Assembly (NCBI GenBank): GCA_041395505.1
Contig: JAWLAG010000002.1
Coordinates: 625,001 to 689,000, forward strand
From: Steroidobacteraceae bacterium
GTDB lineage: Bacteria; Pseudomonadota; Gammaproteobacteria; Steroidobacterales; Steroidobacteraceae
Direction: 5' to 3'
Length of the DNA: 64,000 bases
Program-made: the position numbers and the translations under genes
Notes under the pieces: generated by a model
What the model saw: the letters and a program-made list of their open reading frames with translations, nothing else
Databases searched by the model: none
What the model was told of the DNA's origin: nothing
In this document: positions 1 to 8,937 of the stretch, in pieces
Numbering within the stretch: position 1 is the first letter of the stretch
Layout: each line of letters begins with the position of its first letter

Positions 1-609
1 GCGCGGCTCGAGCACGCGCTTGAGATCGTTATCGAGGAGCGGCAGGCTGATCGACACGGCAACGAGATCGAGGGCAGCGAGCTTCGCTAGCAAATCGAGG
101 TCCCGTTCTATCAATGTGGATTTGGTGACGATCGCCACCGGGTGACGCCGCTCGAGCAGGACCTCGAGACAACCGCGTGTGATCATGTGCTTGCGCTCGG
201 CAGGCTGATACGGGTCGGTGTTGGCGCCCAGCATGAGGGTGCTCACGCGGTAGGACGGCTGCGACAACGCCCTGGCAAGCAGGGCCGCGGCATTGGGCTT
301 GGCGAAAATGCGCGTCTCGAAATCGAGACCCGGCGACAAGCCGAGATAGGCATGGCTTGGACGCGCATAGCAGTAGACGCAACCGTGCTCGCAACCGCGG
401 TAAGGATTGACTGACTGATCGAAACCGATGTCCGGAGACTGGTTGTGGCTGATGATGCTGCGCGCATGGTCGATGCTGACGACCGTCCTCGCGAGACCCT
501 GGCCCTGCGACGCCAGCAAGCCCGCTTCGGGCTCGTAGTCCTTGGCCAGCGCATCGAAACGCACCGCCGGTTGCAGTGTCGAGCCCCGTCCTTTGACGAT
601 CGCACTCAT
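1..609 (-). CDS. PA0069-family radical SAM protein (3' end cut by window)
   Basis: This is the first 203 codons of a radical SAM protein; the C-terminus lies beyond base 1. The 4Fe-4S/SAM motif CEHGCVYC (CX3CX2C) follows the family signature SVNPYRGCEHGCVYCYARP. Further on, ANTDPYQPAERK and the TKSTLIERDLDLL stretch are typical of the PA0069/SplB-like 'DNA repair photolyase' group. The exact substrate of the family is not established. ATG at 609 is chosen because it gives the family's usual N-terminus (MSAIVKGRGS). A LexA box sits 7 bp upstream, leaving no room for a Shine-Dalgarno sequence, so the message may be leaderless. From memory, PA0069 is itself among the LexA-controlled genes of Pseudomonas aeruginosa, which fits. 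Confidence 0.9.
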   Translation of the reverse strand, partial: MSAIVKGRGSTLQPAVRFDALAKDYEPEAGLLASQGQGLARTVVSIDHARSIISHNQSPDIGFDQSVNPYRGCEHGCVYCYARPSHAYLGLSPGLDFETRIFAKPNAAALLARALSQPSYRVSTLMLGANTDPYQPAERKHMITRGCLEVLLERRHPVAIVTKSTLIERDLDLLAKLAALDLVAVSISLPLLDNDLKRVLEPR

Positions 610-616
610 CAAGTAA

Positions 617-632
617 CTGTATAGATATACAG
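617..632 (-). promoter_or_regulatory. LexA (SOS) operator
   Basis: Sequence CTGTATAGATATACAG is a perfect CTGT-N8-ACAG box, the gammaproteobacterial LexA consensus. It lies 7 bp before the ATG of the radical SAM gene. On the minus strand a candidate promoter runs through it: -35 TGGACA (plus 639-644), 15 bp, then -10 TATACA (plus 618-623, inside the box). That would start transcription at or within a few bases of the ATG, so LexA binding would block the -10 directly. The promoter hexamers are my inference; the box itself is seen. Confidence 0.8.
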
Positions 633-685
633 TTTCACTGTCCAGCGGCGCGCAGCCTGTCGCATCGGCCGGGCATACTGCGGCC

Positions 686-1234
686 ATGAACTTGCCACCA
701 GCCGAGGTGCGCCAGGCACGACGCTGGCAATCGCCGCTCATCGTCACGACGCTTGCGGGACTGCTGTTTGCCACGTTGACGGGCTCGTTGTTGCTTTTTT
801 TCGGTGCGGGCCTCGCCGACCGCAACTACTGGGAATTTGTGCACTGGATGCCGGCGGCGATCGTGCTGCCGGTGTACGCGAGCTACCAGCTTCGCCACTA
901 CCTGCGTGTCCGTGCGCCGGCTCGCCCGACGCACTATCGCGTCGGATTACATGCTTTTTATCTCATGTGTGGCGCGAGCCTCAGCGGCCTTGCGCTGCTG
1001 GTACCGGCGGTCGGCTACGGCAGCGGCTATGTGACCCTGGACCTGCTGCATATTTTCTTCGGCTACGGTTTCGTGCTGCTGCTGAGCGCACATCTGACGC
1101 TGGTCGCGCTGCTCACCGTGGGCAGACTGCCGCCACGATGGCGGTCGATTGGTCAGCGCGCCGTTGCCCTGTGCGCAAGCCTCACGACAGCTGCCTCGGT
1201 CGCGCTGCTCGCAATCGCTATAGCAGGTAGTTGA
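686..1234 (+). CDS. Four-helix membrane protein, possibly haem-binding
   Basis: A 182-residue polytopic membrane protein with about four hydrophobic helices (residues ~18-42, 53-70, 92-115, 119-143) and possibly a fifth at the end (~160-180). Histidines sit in or at the edges of the helices (WEFVHWMP, YRVGLHAFY, DLLHIFFGYG, LSAHLTL), which resembles b-type cytochrome or DUF4405-like proteins. There is no decisive motif, so I do not assign a function. It is divergent from the radical SAM gene across 76 bp, and its last codons overlap the convergent gene ending at 1218 by 17 bp. Start: ATG preceded by a weak purine stretch. Confidence 0.65.
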   Translation: MNLPPAEVRQARRWQSPLIVTTLAGLLFATLTGSLLLFFGAGLADRNYWEFVHWMPAAIVLPVYASYQLRHYLRVRAPARPTHYRVGLHAFYLMCGASLSGLALLVPAVGYGSGYVTLDLLHIFFGYGFVLLLSAHLTLVALLTVGRLPPRWRSIGQRAVALCASLTTAASVALLAIAIAGS

Positions 1235-1631
1235 GCGCGTACAGGAATTCGCCCGAGCCCACGCTCAGCATCCACAGCCCGAGGAAGCCGAAGCACAGGA
1301 ACGGATGCTCGTGGAAGAAGTGCCGGTCGCGTTTGATCGCGACGAATGCCAGGTAGGCGAATACGACGAAAAGAACGAAAACCAGCAATGACAGGATCCC
1401 GTGCGCGGCCATGAACGCGATGTAGGGTGACGATGCGGCGCTGTCATGCCCTGCACGCTGGCGCGAGATCATGTACATCATGTTCACGGAGAATTCGAAA
1501 ACGATGACGGCGACAGCGAGTCGCACTGCGAAACCCTTGCGCAGATAATTGCGGAGCACCACGGTCAGGACGCCGGCGGTAACGAAGATTTCGGCAATCG
1601 CCGAGAAGGTGCTGAACGCGGGAGCTTGCAT
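1218..1631 (-). CDS. DUF420-like membrane protein
   Basis: A 137-residue protein with four predicted transmembrane helices. The pattern AAHGILSLLVF, then RDRHFFHEHPFL, then LWMLSVGSGEFLYALNYL resembles DUF420 (YozB) proteins, which carry helix-embedded His and end in a G-x-x-x-Y-x-x-x-Y/L helix. Those are linked to haem or cytochrome oxidase assembly only by context. ATG at 1631 (MQAPAFSTFS) is preferred because the longer upstream frame is Arg-rich and non-hydrophobic. It lies 91 bp downstream of the MFS gene on the same strand, so cotranscription is possible. The family call is tentative. Confidence 0.6.
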   Translation of the reverse strand: MQAPAFSTFSAIAEIFVTAGVLTVVLRNYLRKGFAVRLAVAVIVFEFSVNMMYMISRQRAGHDSAASSPYIAFMAAHGILSLLVFVLFVVFAYLAFVAIKRDRHFFHEHPFLCFGFLGLWMLSVGSGEFLYALNYLL

Positions 1632-1722
1632 GCGCTTATTAGATCCGCCACGCGACGCGTGGACAAGCCATGGCAGCGCGACTTGAATCGCAATCTGCAG
1701 ATTTCCTTGTCGGTGTTTTGCG

Positions 1723-2982
1723 TCAGCTTGACGGGCGCGCGGGTAGTGCATCATCGCTGCGTTCGAGGAGTCGATCCATCCGACGCAATTCCGGAAACAA
1801 TCGCGCGTAGATCACAACCACGCCGAGACATAGCACGCCGCCGATCACGATGGCGCGTACCGCGCCCCACCAACTGGCGGTGACGCCCGATTCGAATTCG
1901 CCGAGTTCATTCGAAGCGCCTATGAACATCGAACTGACCGCGCTGACCCGGCCGCGGATATGGTCGGGCGTCTCGAGCTGCACCAGCACGGAACGTACGT
2001 AGACGCTCACCATGTCGCCACCTCCGAGCACGACGAGCGCGAGCAGCGACAGCCAGAACCAGGATGACAGGCCGAGCACGATGGTCGCGACGGCGAACGC
2101 GCCAATCCCGCCGAACATCCATCGCCCCGCATGACGGCGTATGGGTCGCAGCGCGATCAGTGCTGCAATGAGCGCGGCACCGAGGCCAGGCGCCGTGCGC
2201 AGAAGCCCGAGGCCGGCAGGCCCGACCTGCAGCACATCACGCGCCAGCACGGGCAGCAACGCGGTTGCACCGCCGAACAGCACCGCGAACAGATCGAGCG
2301 AGATCGCGCCGAGCAGTATTCGCTTGCGCAGCACGAAGCGCAGGCCTTCGAGGACTTCCGCAAGGCTGCTGGTGATGGCCGCCGCGCCGGCAGGCGGCAG
2401 GCGTATGCCCGCCATCAGCAGCACGACCAACGCCAGCAGGCACAGGATGAACGCGTACACGACTGCCGGCCCCGCGAGGTAGAGCAGTCCGCCGAGCGCC
2501 GGGCCGATGATCACACCGGTCTGGAACAACACCGAGTTGGCGGCCACCGCGCTGGGGAAGAGCGGTACGGGTACCAGATTCGGCACGATGGCATGCCCGG
2601 CCGGCATCCAGAATGCCCGGCCGAGGCCAAACAGCGCCATGGCGGCGAAGATCAAGCGCACATCGGCGACGTCCAGCAACGTGAAAACGAGCAGTGCCAC
2701 GGCGCAACTCGCCTCGATGCAATAGGCGGCGATCAGCACGTTGCGACGGTTGACCCGATCGACCACGAAACCGGCAGGCAGGATGGCGAGGAAGAACGGC
2801 AGGAACTGCGCGAGCCCCACCCAGCCCAGGTCAAGCGGGTTGCCCGTGCGGGCATAAACCTGCCAGCCGACCGCGACCCCGATCATCTGCCAGCTGAGCG
2901 TGGCAAGGAAGCGCGCCGCGGCATAGCGCATGAATTGCCCGTGACGCAATGCGTCCAGCGCGCTCGCGGAGTGGTTAGTCAA
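1723..2982 (-). CDS. MFS transporter, EntS/MFS_3-like exporter
   Basis: A 419-residue, 12-helix major facilitator protein. The N-terminus (ALRHGQFMRYAAARFLATL, then GVAVGWQVYARTGNPLDLGWVG) is typical of the MFS_3 group that includes the enterobactin exporter EntS. The loop between helices 2 and 3 carries the MFS signature as GFVVDRVNRRNVL. The substrate cannot be read from sequence. The start shown is TTG; the next in-frame ATG (MRYAAARF) is 17 codons later, but the family usually keeps the H-x-x-F-R/M-x-Y stretch before it, so the longer form is preferred. It is divergent from the tandem hydrolase gene across 72 bp. Confidence 0.85.
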   Translation of the reverse strand: MTNHSASALDALRHGQFMRYAAARFLATLSWQMIGVAVGWQVYARTGNPLDLGWVGLAQFLPFFLAILPAGFVVDRVNRRNVLIAAYCIEASCAVALLVFTLLDVADVRLIFAAMALFGLGRAFWMPAGHAIVPNLVPVPLFPSAVAANSVLFQTGVIIGPALGGLLYLAGPAVVYAFILCLLALVVLLMAGIRLPPAGAAAITSSLAEVLEGLRFVLRKRILLGAISLDLFAVLFGGATALLPVLARDVLQVGPAGLGLLRTAPGLGAALIAALIALRPIRRHAGRWMFGGIGAFAVATIVLGLSSWFWLSLLALVVLGGGDMVSVYVRSVLVQLETPDHIRGRVSAVSSMFIGASNELGEFESGVTASWWGAVRAIVIGGVLCLGVVVIYARLFPELRRMDRLLERSDDALPARPSS

Positions 2983-3054
2983 TGACGCCGTCTTTCAGCC
3001 GCACTGCAAATACAGGCATGATAACCAAGCCCAGCGTGCAAGTTCGGAGTCGTT

Positions 3055-4752
3055 ATGGCCAAGCCGGAAATCACCCGCCACTTCGCAACCATTACCGACG
3101 GTCGCTGGGGTGCACGGCAGGTGCATTACCGCCGCTGCGGCAGCGGTCCCGCAGTGATCATGCTGCACCAGTCACCCTTGTCATCGCTCGACATGATCCA
3201 CACCATGCGGCGCTGGCACAAACACTTCACCTGCATTGCACCGGACACGCCCGGCTTCGGCCTGTCGGACCCTCTGGGTGTCGCTGCGGCCGAGACCGTC
3301 GATTTCGCCGAGGCCGTCACGGAGTTCATGGATGCGCTCGGCATAGGACGCGCTGCGATCTACGGCTTTCACACCGGCGCAATGATAGCCGGCGCGATGG
3401 CTCTCGCGTTTCCGCAGCGGGTAACAGCAGCTGCAGCCAATGGCTATGTGGTACTCGATGAGAACGAGCGTGCCGATCTCGTCGCCAATTATCTGCCGCC
3501 CTTCCGACCCGAATGGGATGGCTCGCACCTGACCTGGAGCTGGGCGCGGATGCGCGAGCAGACCATCTTCTTCCCCTGGTATGCCAAGAGCCAGGCGGAG
3601 CGGCTGCCCAATAGCGTGCCGGATCCGCAAACCCTGCAGGCCGCACTGCTCGACCTGTTGCGCGCGGGCGATCATTACCGTGTCGGTTATCGCGCGGCGT
3701 TCACCATGCGCGGCGAACTTGCGACCCGTCATGCGACCGTACCCTTGCTGGTGACTGCCGCGAAGACCGATGTGCTAGCGACGCAATTACCGAGGCTGCG
3801 CAACTGCTCCAGGACGACGAGCGTGATCGCAGGTGGCAGCGTCGATGAGACCCTCGACCTGGTTCGCGACTTCCTCAAGCGCGGCAAGCCGGCGGCGGCG
3901 CCGGCAGTCGCTGCAACCGCAGGCATTGCCGGTCGCGCCTGGAACGACACCGTGCGCATCCCGGGCGGGCAGTTGCGCCTGCGGCGCAACCTCGACGCGC
4001 CCGGACGGCCCGTGGTCGTGCAGCACGATGCCGCGGGATCTTCCGACATCATCCGTCCGCTGGCCGAATCGTTCATCGGTCACCGTCCGGTCATCGCCAT
4101 CGATTTGCCCGGCCATGGCGAATCGGACAATACCCTCGGATCGGGTCGTGTAACGGTCGCGGGCCATGCACGCGCCGTGCAGCAGGCACTTCGGGCGCTC
4201 GGCGTGGATCAGTACGATTTTGTCGGCACCTGGGGCGGTGCGCTGGTTGGCCTCGAGCTCGCCACGACGGCGCGCAGCGCCCTGCGCCGCCTCGTGCTCG
4301 CCGACCTCATGTACTTCGATGCGCCGACCCTCGCGCGACTTCGCAAACACTACACGCCGCGTATCGAACCGGACTGGTACGGCGGTCATCTGCTGCACAC
4401 CTGGCATATGATTCGCGATCAAAGCCTGTTCTGGCCATGGTTCGATCGCAGCAGTCAGGGCGTGATCCACCAGCCCGTGAACGTTGCAACCGAAATGGTG
4501 CACCGTCGGGTCATCGAAGTGTTCAAAGCGCCCGAGATGTGGCGCGCCGCCTACCAGGCGCACTTCGCCTATCCGGTCAAGGCCCGGTTACGTGCGCTCA
4601 AGGTCCCGGCGATGCTCGTCGCGCCGGACTGGGACCCGAACCTTGCGCACACGCGCAATGCTCACCGCGACTTTCCGCATATCCCCTTCCGACGCATGCC
4701 GGCGAGCTGGCGCGACTGGGGCCGGGAGCTGATCGCCTTCCTGGACGCCTGA
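3055..4752 (+). CDS. Tandem alpha/beta-hydrolase-fold protein lacking the Ser nucleophile in both halves
   Basis: A 565-residue protein of two alpha/beta-hydrolase domains (about 1-275 and 295-565) joined by an Ala/Pro-rich linker. Domain 1 has the oxyanion strand IMLHQSPLSS, the loop APDTPGFGLSD and a nucleophile elbow GFHTG (104-108), with His106 where Ser is expected. Domain 2 has IDLPGHGESD and the elbow GTWGG (391-395), with Trp393 at the same place. Both halves keep a shared cap motif: DGSHLTWSWARMREQ in the first and YGGHLLHTWHMIRDQ in the second. An acidic residue remains after strand 7 (KTD, DWD), but no catalytic His is apparent near either end. Function unknown. GGAG lies 6 bp before the ATG. 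Confidence 0.85.
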   Translation: MAKPEITRHFATITDGRWGARQVHYRRCGSGPAVIMLHQSPLSSLDMIHTMRRWHKHFTCIAPDTPGFGLSDPLGVAAAETVDFAEAVTEFMDALGIGRAAIYGFHTGAMIAGAMALAFPQRVTAAAANGYVVLDENERADLVANYLPPFRPEWDGSHLTWSWARMREQTIFFPWYAKSQAERLPNSVPDPQTLQAALLDLLRAGDHYRVGYRAAFTMRGELATRHATVPLLVTAAKTDVLATQLPRLRNCSRTTSVIAGGSVDETLDLVRDFLKRGKPAAAPAVAATAGIAGRAWNDTVRIPGGQLRLRRNLDAPGRPVVVQHDAAGSSDIIRPLAESFIGHRPVIAIDLPGHGESDNTLGSGRVTVAGHARAVQQALRALGVDQYDFVGTWGGALVGLELATTARSALRRLVLADLMYFDAPTLARLRKHYTPRIEPDWYGGHLLHTWHMIRDQSLFWPWFDRSSQGVIHQPVNVATEMVHRRVIEVFKAPEMWRAAYQAHFAYPVKARLRALKVPAMLVAPDWDPNLAHTRNAHRDFPHIPFRRMPASWRDWGRELIAFLDA

Positions 4753-4762
4753 CCTCGCCCTG

Positions 4763-6205
4763 TCAACGCGCCTGCGCAATGAATCTCTGGATGTGGGTGG
4801 CAATCGACGCATAGTCACCGCCCAGGTGATGGCCGGTACCGACTTCGACGACGCTGGCGCCAGCATGGTTGATGTGCGGGCACAGACCCTCGCTTTCGCC
4901 ATGTCCCTGCATGCAAAGCAACGGCAGGTCACCGAGGCGACGGAGCTGTGGCAATACCGGATCACCGCCGCTGGTAGAGCCTGGCAGCCAGTCGAGCACA
5001 TGTACTTCGTAGCTCGCGCTCGCAGACGGCGCGATGAGCGTCAGCGAATGCAGGTGCTCGCGAAGATCCTGCGGCAACAGATTGACGATGGCCGGCAGGA
5101 CATCGGCGCCGAATGAATAGCCGATCAGGTTGATTTGTTCGCGCCGCCAATCGTTCGCATAGTGGCGCAGTATCCGGCTGACATCCGCAGCCACCTCCTC
5201 GGGCTTCCGCGCCTTCCAGAAGTAGCGCAGGCTGTCGAGACCCACCACGGGCAGGCCGCCGTCAGCGAGTTGTTGGGCCACTTCGCGGTCGAGCCCTGCC
5301 CAGCCACCATCGCCGCTCAACAACAGTGCGAAACCGGCCTTCCCCGCACTCGCCGTCGCCGACTGCGCCGGCGCGCTCACCACGGTCAATGGCAAACCTG
5401 ACAGCGCGGAGACCTCCAAAGGCTTGTTGTGATCCGTGTCCTCGAGCCCGGCGAAGGTACGCAGGAACTGCGGCCGCCAGTTCTTTTCAACGCCGAATCC
5501 GTGGCCGACCCGATCAAGGCGCACGACGCGCGCCGCGTCGCCTGTCTTTCCGGCAAACTCGTCCACCGCTGCCGGATTGCATACGGCATCCTGCTGGCCT
5601 TGCAGGGCCACCCAGGGGTCGCGCAGCCTCGTGCTCGGCTGCAGCACCCAGTCACCGCGGTGATTCGCCTCGTAGTGCAGTCCGGCACCGGGGCAGAGTG
5701 CGACATGCCGGAAATCCTGGTCGGCACAGAAGCCGAGGCTCACCGCGCCCGCGAATGTACCGGTCGGCGCCTGCGCGATCGCGGCATATACCAATGTCGC
5801 GCCCGAGGAGTACCCATAGAGCATCGGCTTGATGTATTCGGGCAACTTCAGTTCTTTCTGCAGGCGATGGCTCAGGTTCTCGAAATCGACCGCAAGGGAT
5901 TCGCATCTCGCCGTTGATTTCGAAAAGTTGGCGAGATAGGTACGGATGTCGATACCGATGACCAGCGCTCCTTGATCGCGCAATGCCCGCGCCATGCCCA
6001 CCACGCCGAGATGCCAACCGCCATCGCCCGAGACGAACAGAACCACAGCCGTCGGTGCCCGCGCCGGGCGATAGATTGTCATGCGCCCGAACCGCCCCCA
6101 GCTGATCGACTGCGCTTCATCCGGCGACTGTGGCGTCGCGTAGACCGGCAGCGCCAGCAACAACGCGACCATCGCGACGCCCGTCGTTTTCCATTGCTTG
6201 ATCAC
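4763..6205 (-). CDS. acvB: AcvB/VirJ-family periplasmic lysyl-phosphatidylglycerol hydrolase
   Basis: A 480-residue exported protein with two VirJ-like alpha/beta-hydrolase halves. The signal peptide is residues 1-23 (start VIKQWKTTG, hydrophobic VAMVALLLALPVYA). Each half opens with SGDGGW (59-64 and 297-302). Nucleophile elbows are GYSSG (Ser133) and GYSFGADVLP (Ser364, the VirJ signature), and candidate catalytic His residues occur at GHG (235) and GTGHHLGGDY. Agrobacterium AcvB hydrolyses lysyl-PG in the periplasm. Here the GTG start at 6205 overlaps the TGA of the lysyl-PG synthase gene (GTGA), so the two are translationally coupled, matching the lpiA-acvB arrangement. Confidence 0.88.
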   Translation of the reverse strand: MIKQWKTTGVAMVALLLALPVYATPQSPDEAQSISWGRFGRMTIYRPARAPTAVVLFVSGDGGWHLGVVGMARALRDQGALVIGIDIRTYLANFSKSTARCESLAVDFENLSHRLQKELKLPEYIKPMLYGYSSGATLVYAAIAQAPTGTFAGAVSLGFCADQDFRHVALCPGAGLHYEANHRGDWVLQPSTRLRDPWVALQGQQDAVCNPAAVDEFAGKTGDAARVVRLDRVGHGFGVEKNWRPQFLRTFAGLEDTDHNKPLEVSALSGLPLTVVSAPAQSATASAGKAGFALLLSGDGGWAGLDREVAQQLADGGLPVVGLDSLRYFWKARKPEEVAADVSRILRHYANDWRREQINLIGYSFGADVLPAIVNLLPQDLREHLHSLTLIAPSASASYEVHVLDWLPGSTSGGDPVLPQLRRLGDLPLLCMQGHGESEGLCPHINHAGASVVEVGTGHHLGGDYASIATHIQRFIAQAR

Positions 6206-8796
6206 TTGCTCACCACTGCCCTGAGACCGCCCGCGACCAGGATGGAAAGATCGGACACGATCCGTGGCAACGCGAGCCCGCCGTGAGCGACCAGATAGCG
6301 CGGCTGCCAGCGCGGATCGAATTTGCTCTTGTACCGGCGCAGACCGCTGAAGTTGTAGAAGTGCTCGCCGTGACGATAGACAAAATTGCCCACCTTGTGC
6401 CACACCGGCGATAACGGGTGCGCGCCGAGCCCGGACAATGGCGCCATGCCGAGGTTGAACCACCGGTAGCCTTGCGCACGGCCCCAAAGCATCAACTCGA
6501 TGAACAGGAAGTCCATCGCGCCGCGCGGCGCGTCGTTGCCAAATCGCATCAGGTCGACGGACAGCTCTTCCTTGCCGGACGTCGCCCAGAGATTGGCGAA
6601 TGCTGCTGGCTCGCCCTCGCGGCGCACCAGTGCAATCGGAAACTCGCTCATGTAGTCCTCGCTAAAACGTCCGACGGAGAAGCCCTTCTCCGCAGTCGAT
6701 TTCTCGGCCAGCCATTGGTCGGACAGGCGCCGCAGGTCTTGCATCAATCCAGCCGACTGATCACGCGGTAGGACTTCAAACGTCGCGCCGTCGCGTTCCG
6801 CGCGGCGTCGCGCCTGGCGCAATTCGGCGCGTGCACTGCCGTCGAGGGAGAACTCCGGCAGATACACCTGCGCTTCCTCGCCTATCTTGAGCGCAGCAAG
6901 ACCGAGATCGACGTACAACGGGAGATACTCGTCGCTGACCTGATAGAACACGGTACGACCGCCGTGTTGATCGGACAGTTCCCGGAATCGCCAAATCAGG
7001 TTTGCGAACTGCGCGGCGCTGCCAACCGGGTCGCCCAATGCGACCCAGCTGCGATTCACGACCTGGTACATGATGAAGGCATCCTGTGACGGCGTGAGCA
7101 GCAAACGTTTGTCTTCGCTCAACACCGCGAAGGCCAGCGAATGGCGCGCCAACGGCAGAATCCCGCGCGCAATCCGCAATTGGCCAGCTTCATCATCGCT
7201 GTCATCGGGACGTGCCGGACCAAGCAGGTTCGCGCTCAGGAACAACGCGGTGATGATGACCACGGCCAGGGACGCCCGCAGGACGCGTGACGCATCGCTC
7301 TTGAACGCGAAGGTCCACCACAGTTCCGATGAGTACGACACATCGCGATGTGCAAGCACGGCGACCCATAGCACAGCCACGACGACCGCGACCAGGGTAA
7401 CGGCCCAGCCTGGCGTGAAACGCTCCTGCAGAAGTGGTGATTTGCGGTAGAAGGCTGCACGGCCGATATGGAGGAATGTCGCCACCAAGGCGAGCAGCAA
7501 GGCTTCTTCGTAGTCGAAGCCCTTCAATATCGACGCGGCCATGCCAATCCCGAGCAGGATTTGCGTCAGGTGGTAGGCTGCACGGACCCGGCGCAGCAGC
7601 GCCCGCGCCAGAATCAGCAGCACGATTCCGATCACGCTGCCGGCGAGATGCGAGAACTCCAGGATGGGCAGCGGCAACAGCCGCTTGAGTCCTGCGAGAC
7701 GCGTATCGATAGCCGGCGTCGCACCGGAGAACAACAGGACCACGGCCGCCGCGAACACCAGGCCGGCACCCAGCTGCGGCGCAATCGCGCCGATATAGGT
7801 CGTGGTCACTCGTTGCATCAGGCGCAAGCGCTCGCGATGCGCTGACAGTTCGCGCACCGCGAAGATGGCGCCTGCGATCAGCAGAGGCACCAGGTAATAG
7901 ATCAGGCGATAGAGCAACAGCGACGCAAGCAAAGCGTCGCGCGGCAGATTCGGCAGCGTCAACAGCACGACCGATTCGAATACGCCGAGACCGGCTGGCA
8001 CGTGACTCAATACCCCGGCAACTGCGGCGACCGCAAAGGTGCCGGCGAACGCGATGAAAGAAAGGTCTCCTCCGCTTGGCAGCAGACACCAAAGCACGCC
8101 GGCCGCAACACACATGTCGAGTATCGCAAGCGACAACTGCAGCGTAGCGATCGCAATCCCCGGGCTTGGAATCGACCAGCCCAGGATCTCGAGACTCCGC
8201 TCGCGCCGCGCCGTAAGCGCCAGGTAACCCACCGGGATGCACGCGAGTGCGATGCCGACCGCCCGCGCCCAGCCGCCATGTACATGCAGCACGCTGTCGG
8301 CCGAGGATTGTCCGCTCAACAGCGAAATGGCCGCCAGTGATATGAATCCCAACGCCGTGGTAACGGAGTTGAATGCCGTCACCAGCGCGACCTCGGCAAC
8401 GCCAAGCCCGACCGGCGCGTACCAGCGATAGCGCACGGCTGCGCCCGTCAACGCTGCCATGCTGAGGTTATGACCTATCGCGTAGGCGATGAAGGAGGCC
8501 AGCGTCGCGTAACGCCAGCGCACTTTCGCGCCGATCGCGCGCAAGGCCAACGGATCATAAACGGCAAGTATCAGATAGCTGAGCGCCGTCAGCAGTGCCG
8601 CAAGGACCATGACTTTCGCATCGATTTGCCGCGCCACCGCAAGGATGTCCCCGGCTTGCAGCTTGCCGAGTTCATGGTGCAATACCCAGATCACGGCAAT
8701 GAAGACCGCGAATGGCAGCAATGCCCCCATCCAGCGCAACCGCGACGATTCTGGTTGCATTGGCAGGTCGTCTGACGTCGTCGCGTTCGCCTTCAT
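6202..8796 (-). CDS. mprF: Bifunctional lysylphosphatidylglycerol synthase/flippase (MprF/LpiA)
   Basis: An 864-residue protein with the MprF layout. A long N-terminal flippase region of more than a dozen membrane helices (about residues 20-540) is followed by a soluble GNAT-like synthase domain (about 560-850). Synthase landmarks include QDAFIMYQVVNRSWVALGDPVG, FYQVSDEYLPLYVDLGL and FNLGMAPLSGLG. It transfers lysine from Lys-tRNA to phosphatidylglycerol in the inner membrane and flips the product, lowering surface charge. The start ATG has TAGGA about 7 bp upstream. The downstream partner is AcvB, which removes the lysine, so the operon sets the lysyl-PG level in both directions. Confidence 0.92.
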   Translation of the reverse strand: MKANATTSDDLPMQPESSRLRWMGALLPFAVFIAVIWVLHHELGKLQAGDILAVARQIDAKVMVLAALLTALSYLILAVYDPLALRAIGAKVRWRYATLASFIAYAIGHNLSMAALTGAAVRYRWYAPVGLGVAEVALVTAFNSVTTALGFISLAAISLLSGQSSADSVLHVHGGWARAVGIALACIPVGYLALTARRERSLEILGWSIPSPGIAIATLQLSLAILDMCVAAGVLWCLLPSGGDLSFIAFAGTFAVAAVAGVLSHVPAGLGVFESVVLLTLPNLPRDALLASLLLYRLIYYLVPLLIAGAIFAVRELSAHRERLRLMQRVTTTYIGAIAPQLGAGLVFAAAVVLLFSGATPAIDTRLAGLKRLLPLPILEFSHLAGSVIGIVLLILARALLRRVRAAYHLTQILLGIGMAASILKGFDYEEALLLALVATFLHIGRAAFYRKSPLLQERFTPGWAVTLVAVVVAVLWVAVLAHRDVSYSSELWWTFAFKSDASRVLRASLAVVIITALFLSANLLGPARPDDSDDEAGQLRIARGILPLARHSLAFAVLSEDKRLLLTPSQDAFIMYQVVNRSWVALGDPVGSAAQFANLIWRFRELSDQHGGRTVFYQVSDEYLPLYVDLGLAALKIGEEAQVYLPEFSLDGSARAELRQARRRAERDGATFEVLPRDQSAGLMQDLRRLSDQWLAEKSTAEKGFSVGRFSEDYMSEFPIALVRREGEPAAFANLWATSGKEELSVDLMRFGNDAPRGAMDFLFIELMLWGRAQGYRWFNLGMAPLSGLGAHPLSPVWHKVGNFVYRHGEHFYNFSGLRRYKSKFDPRWQPRYLVAHGGLALPRIVSDLSILVAGGLRAVVSK

Positions 8797-8937
8797 TGGG
8801 TCCTAGAGAAGCGAACTTGGCGCCGCGCGGCCATTACGAATAGTTCATGCAGCTGCAATCGCCGCGTCAGCGCGAGCGCATTAGATTGGTTCCCGTCGAC
8901 AAACGACACCCCGTACCCACTAAAGGAGCAAGTGAAG

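Noticed and set aside
6205..6487. A longer N-terminus for the AcvB-like protein.
   Set aside because: The extension lies entirely inside the mprF reading frame, is not signal-like, and the GTG at 6205 gives a proper signal peptide and overlap.
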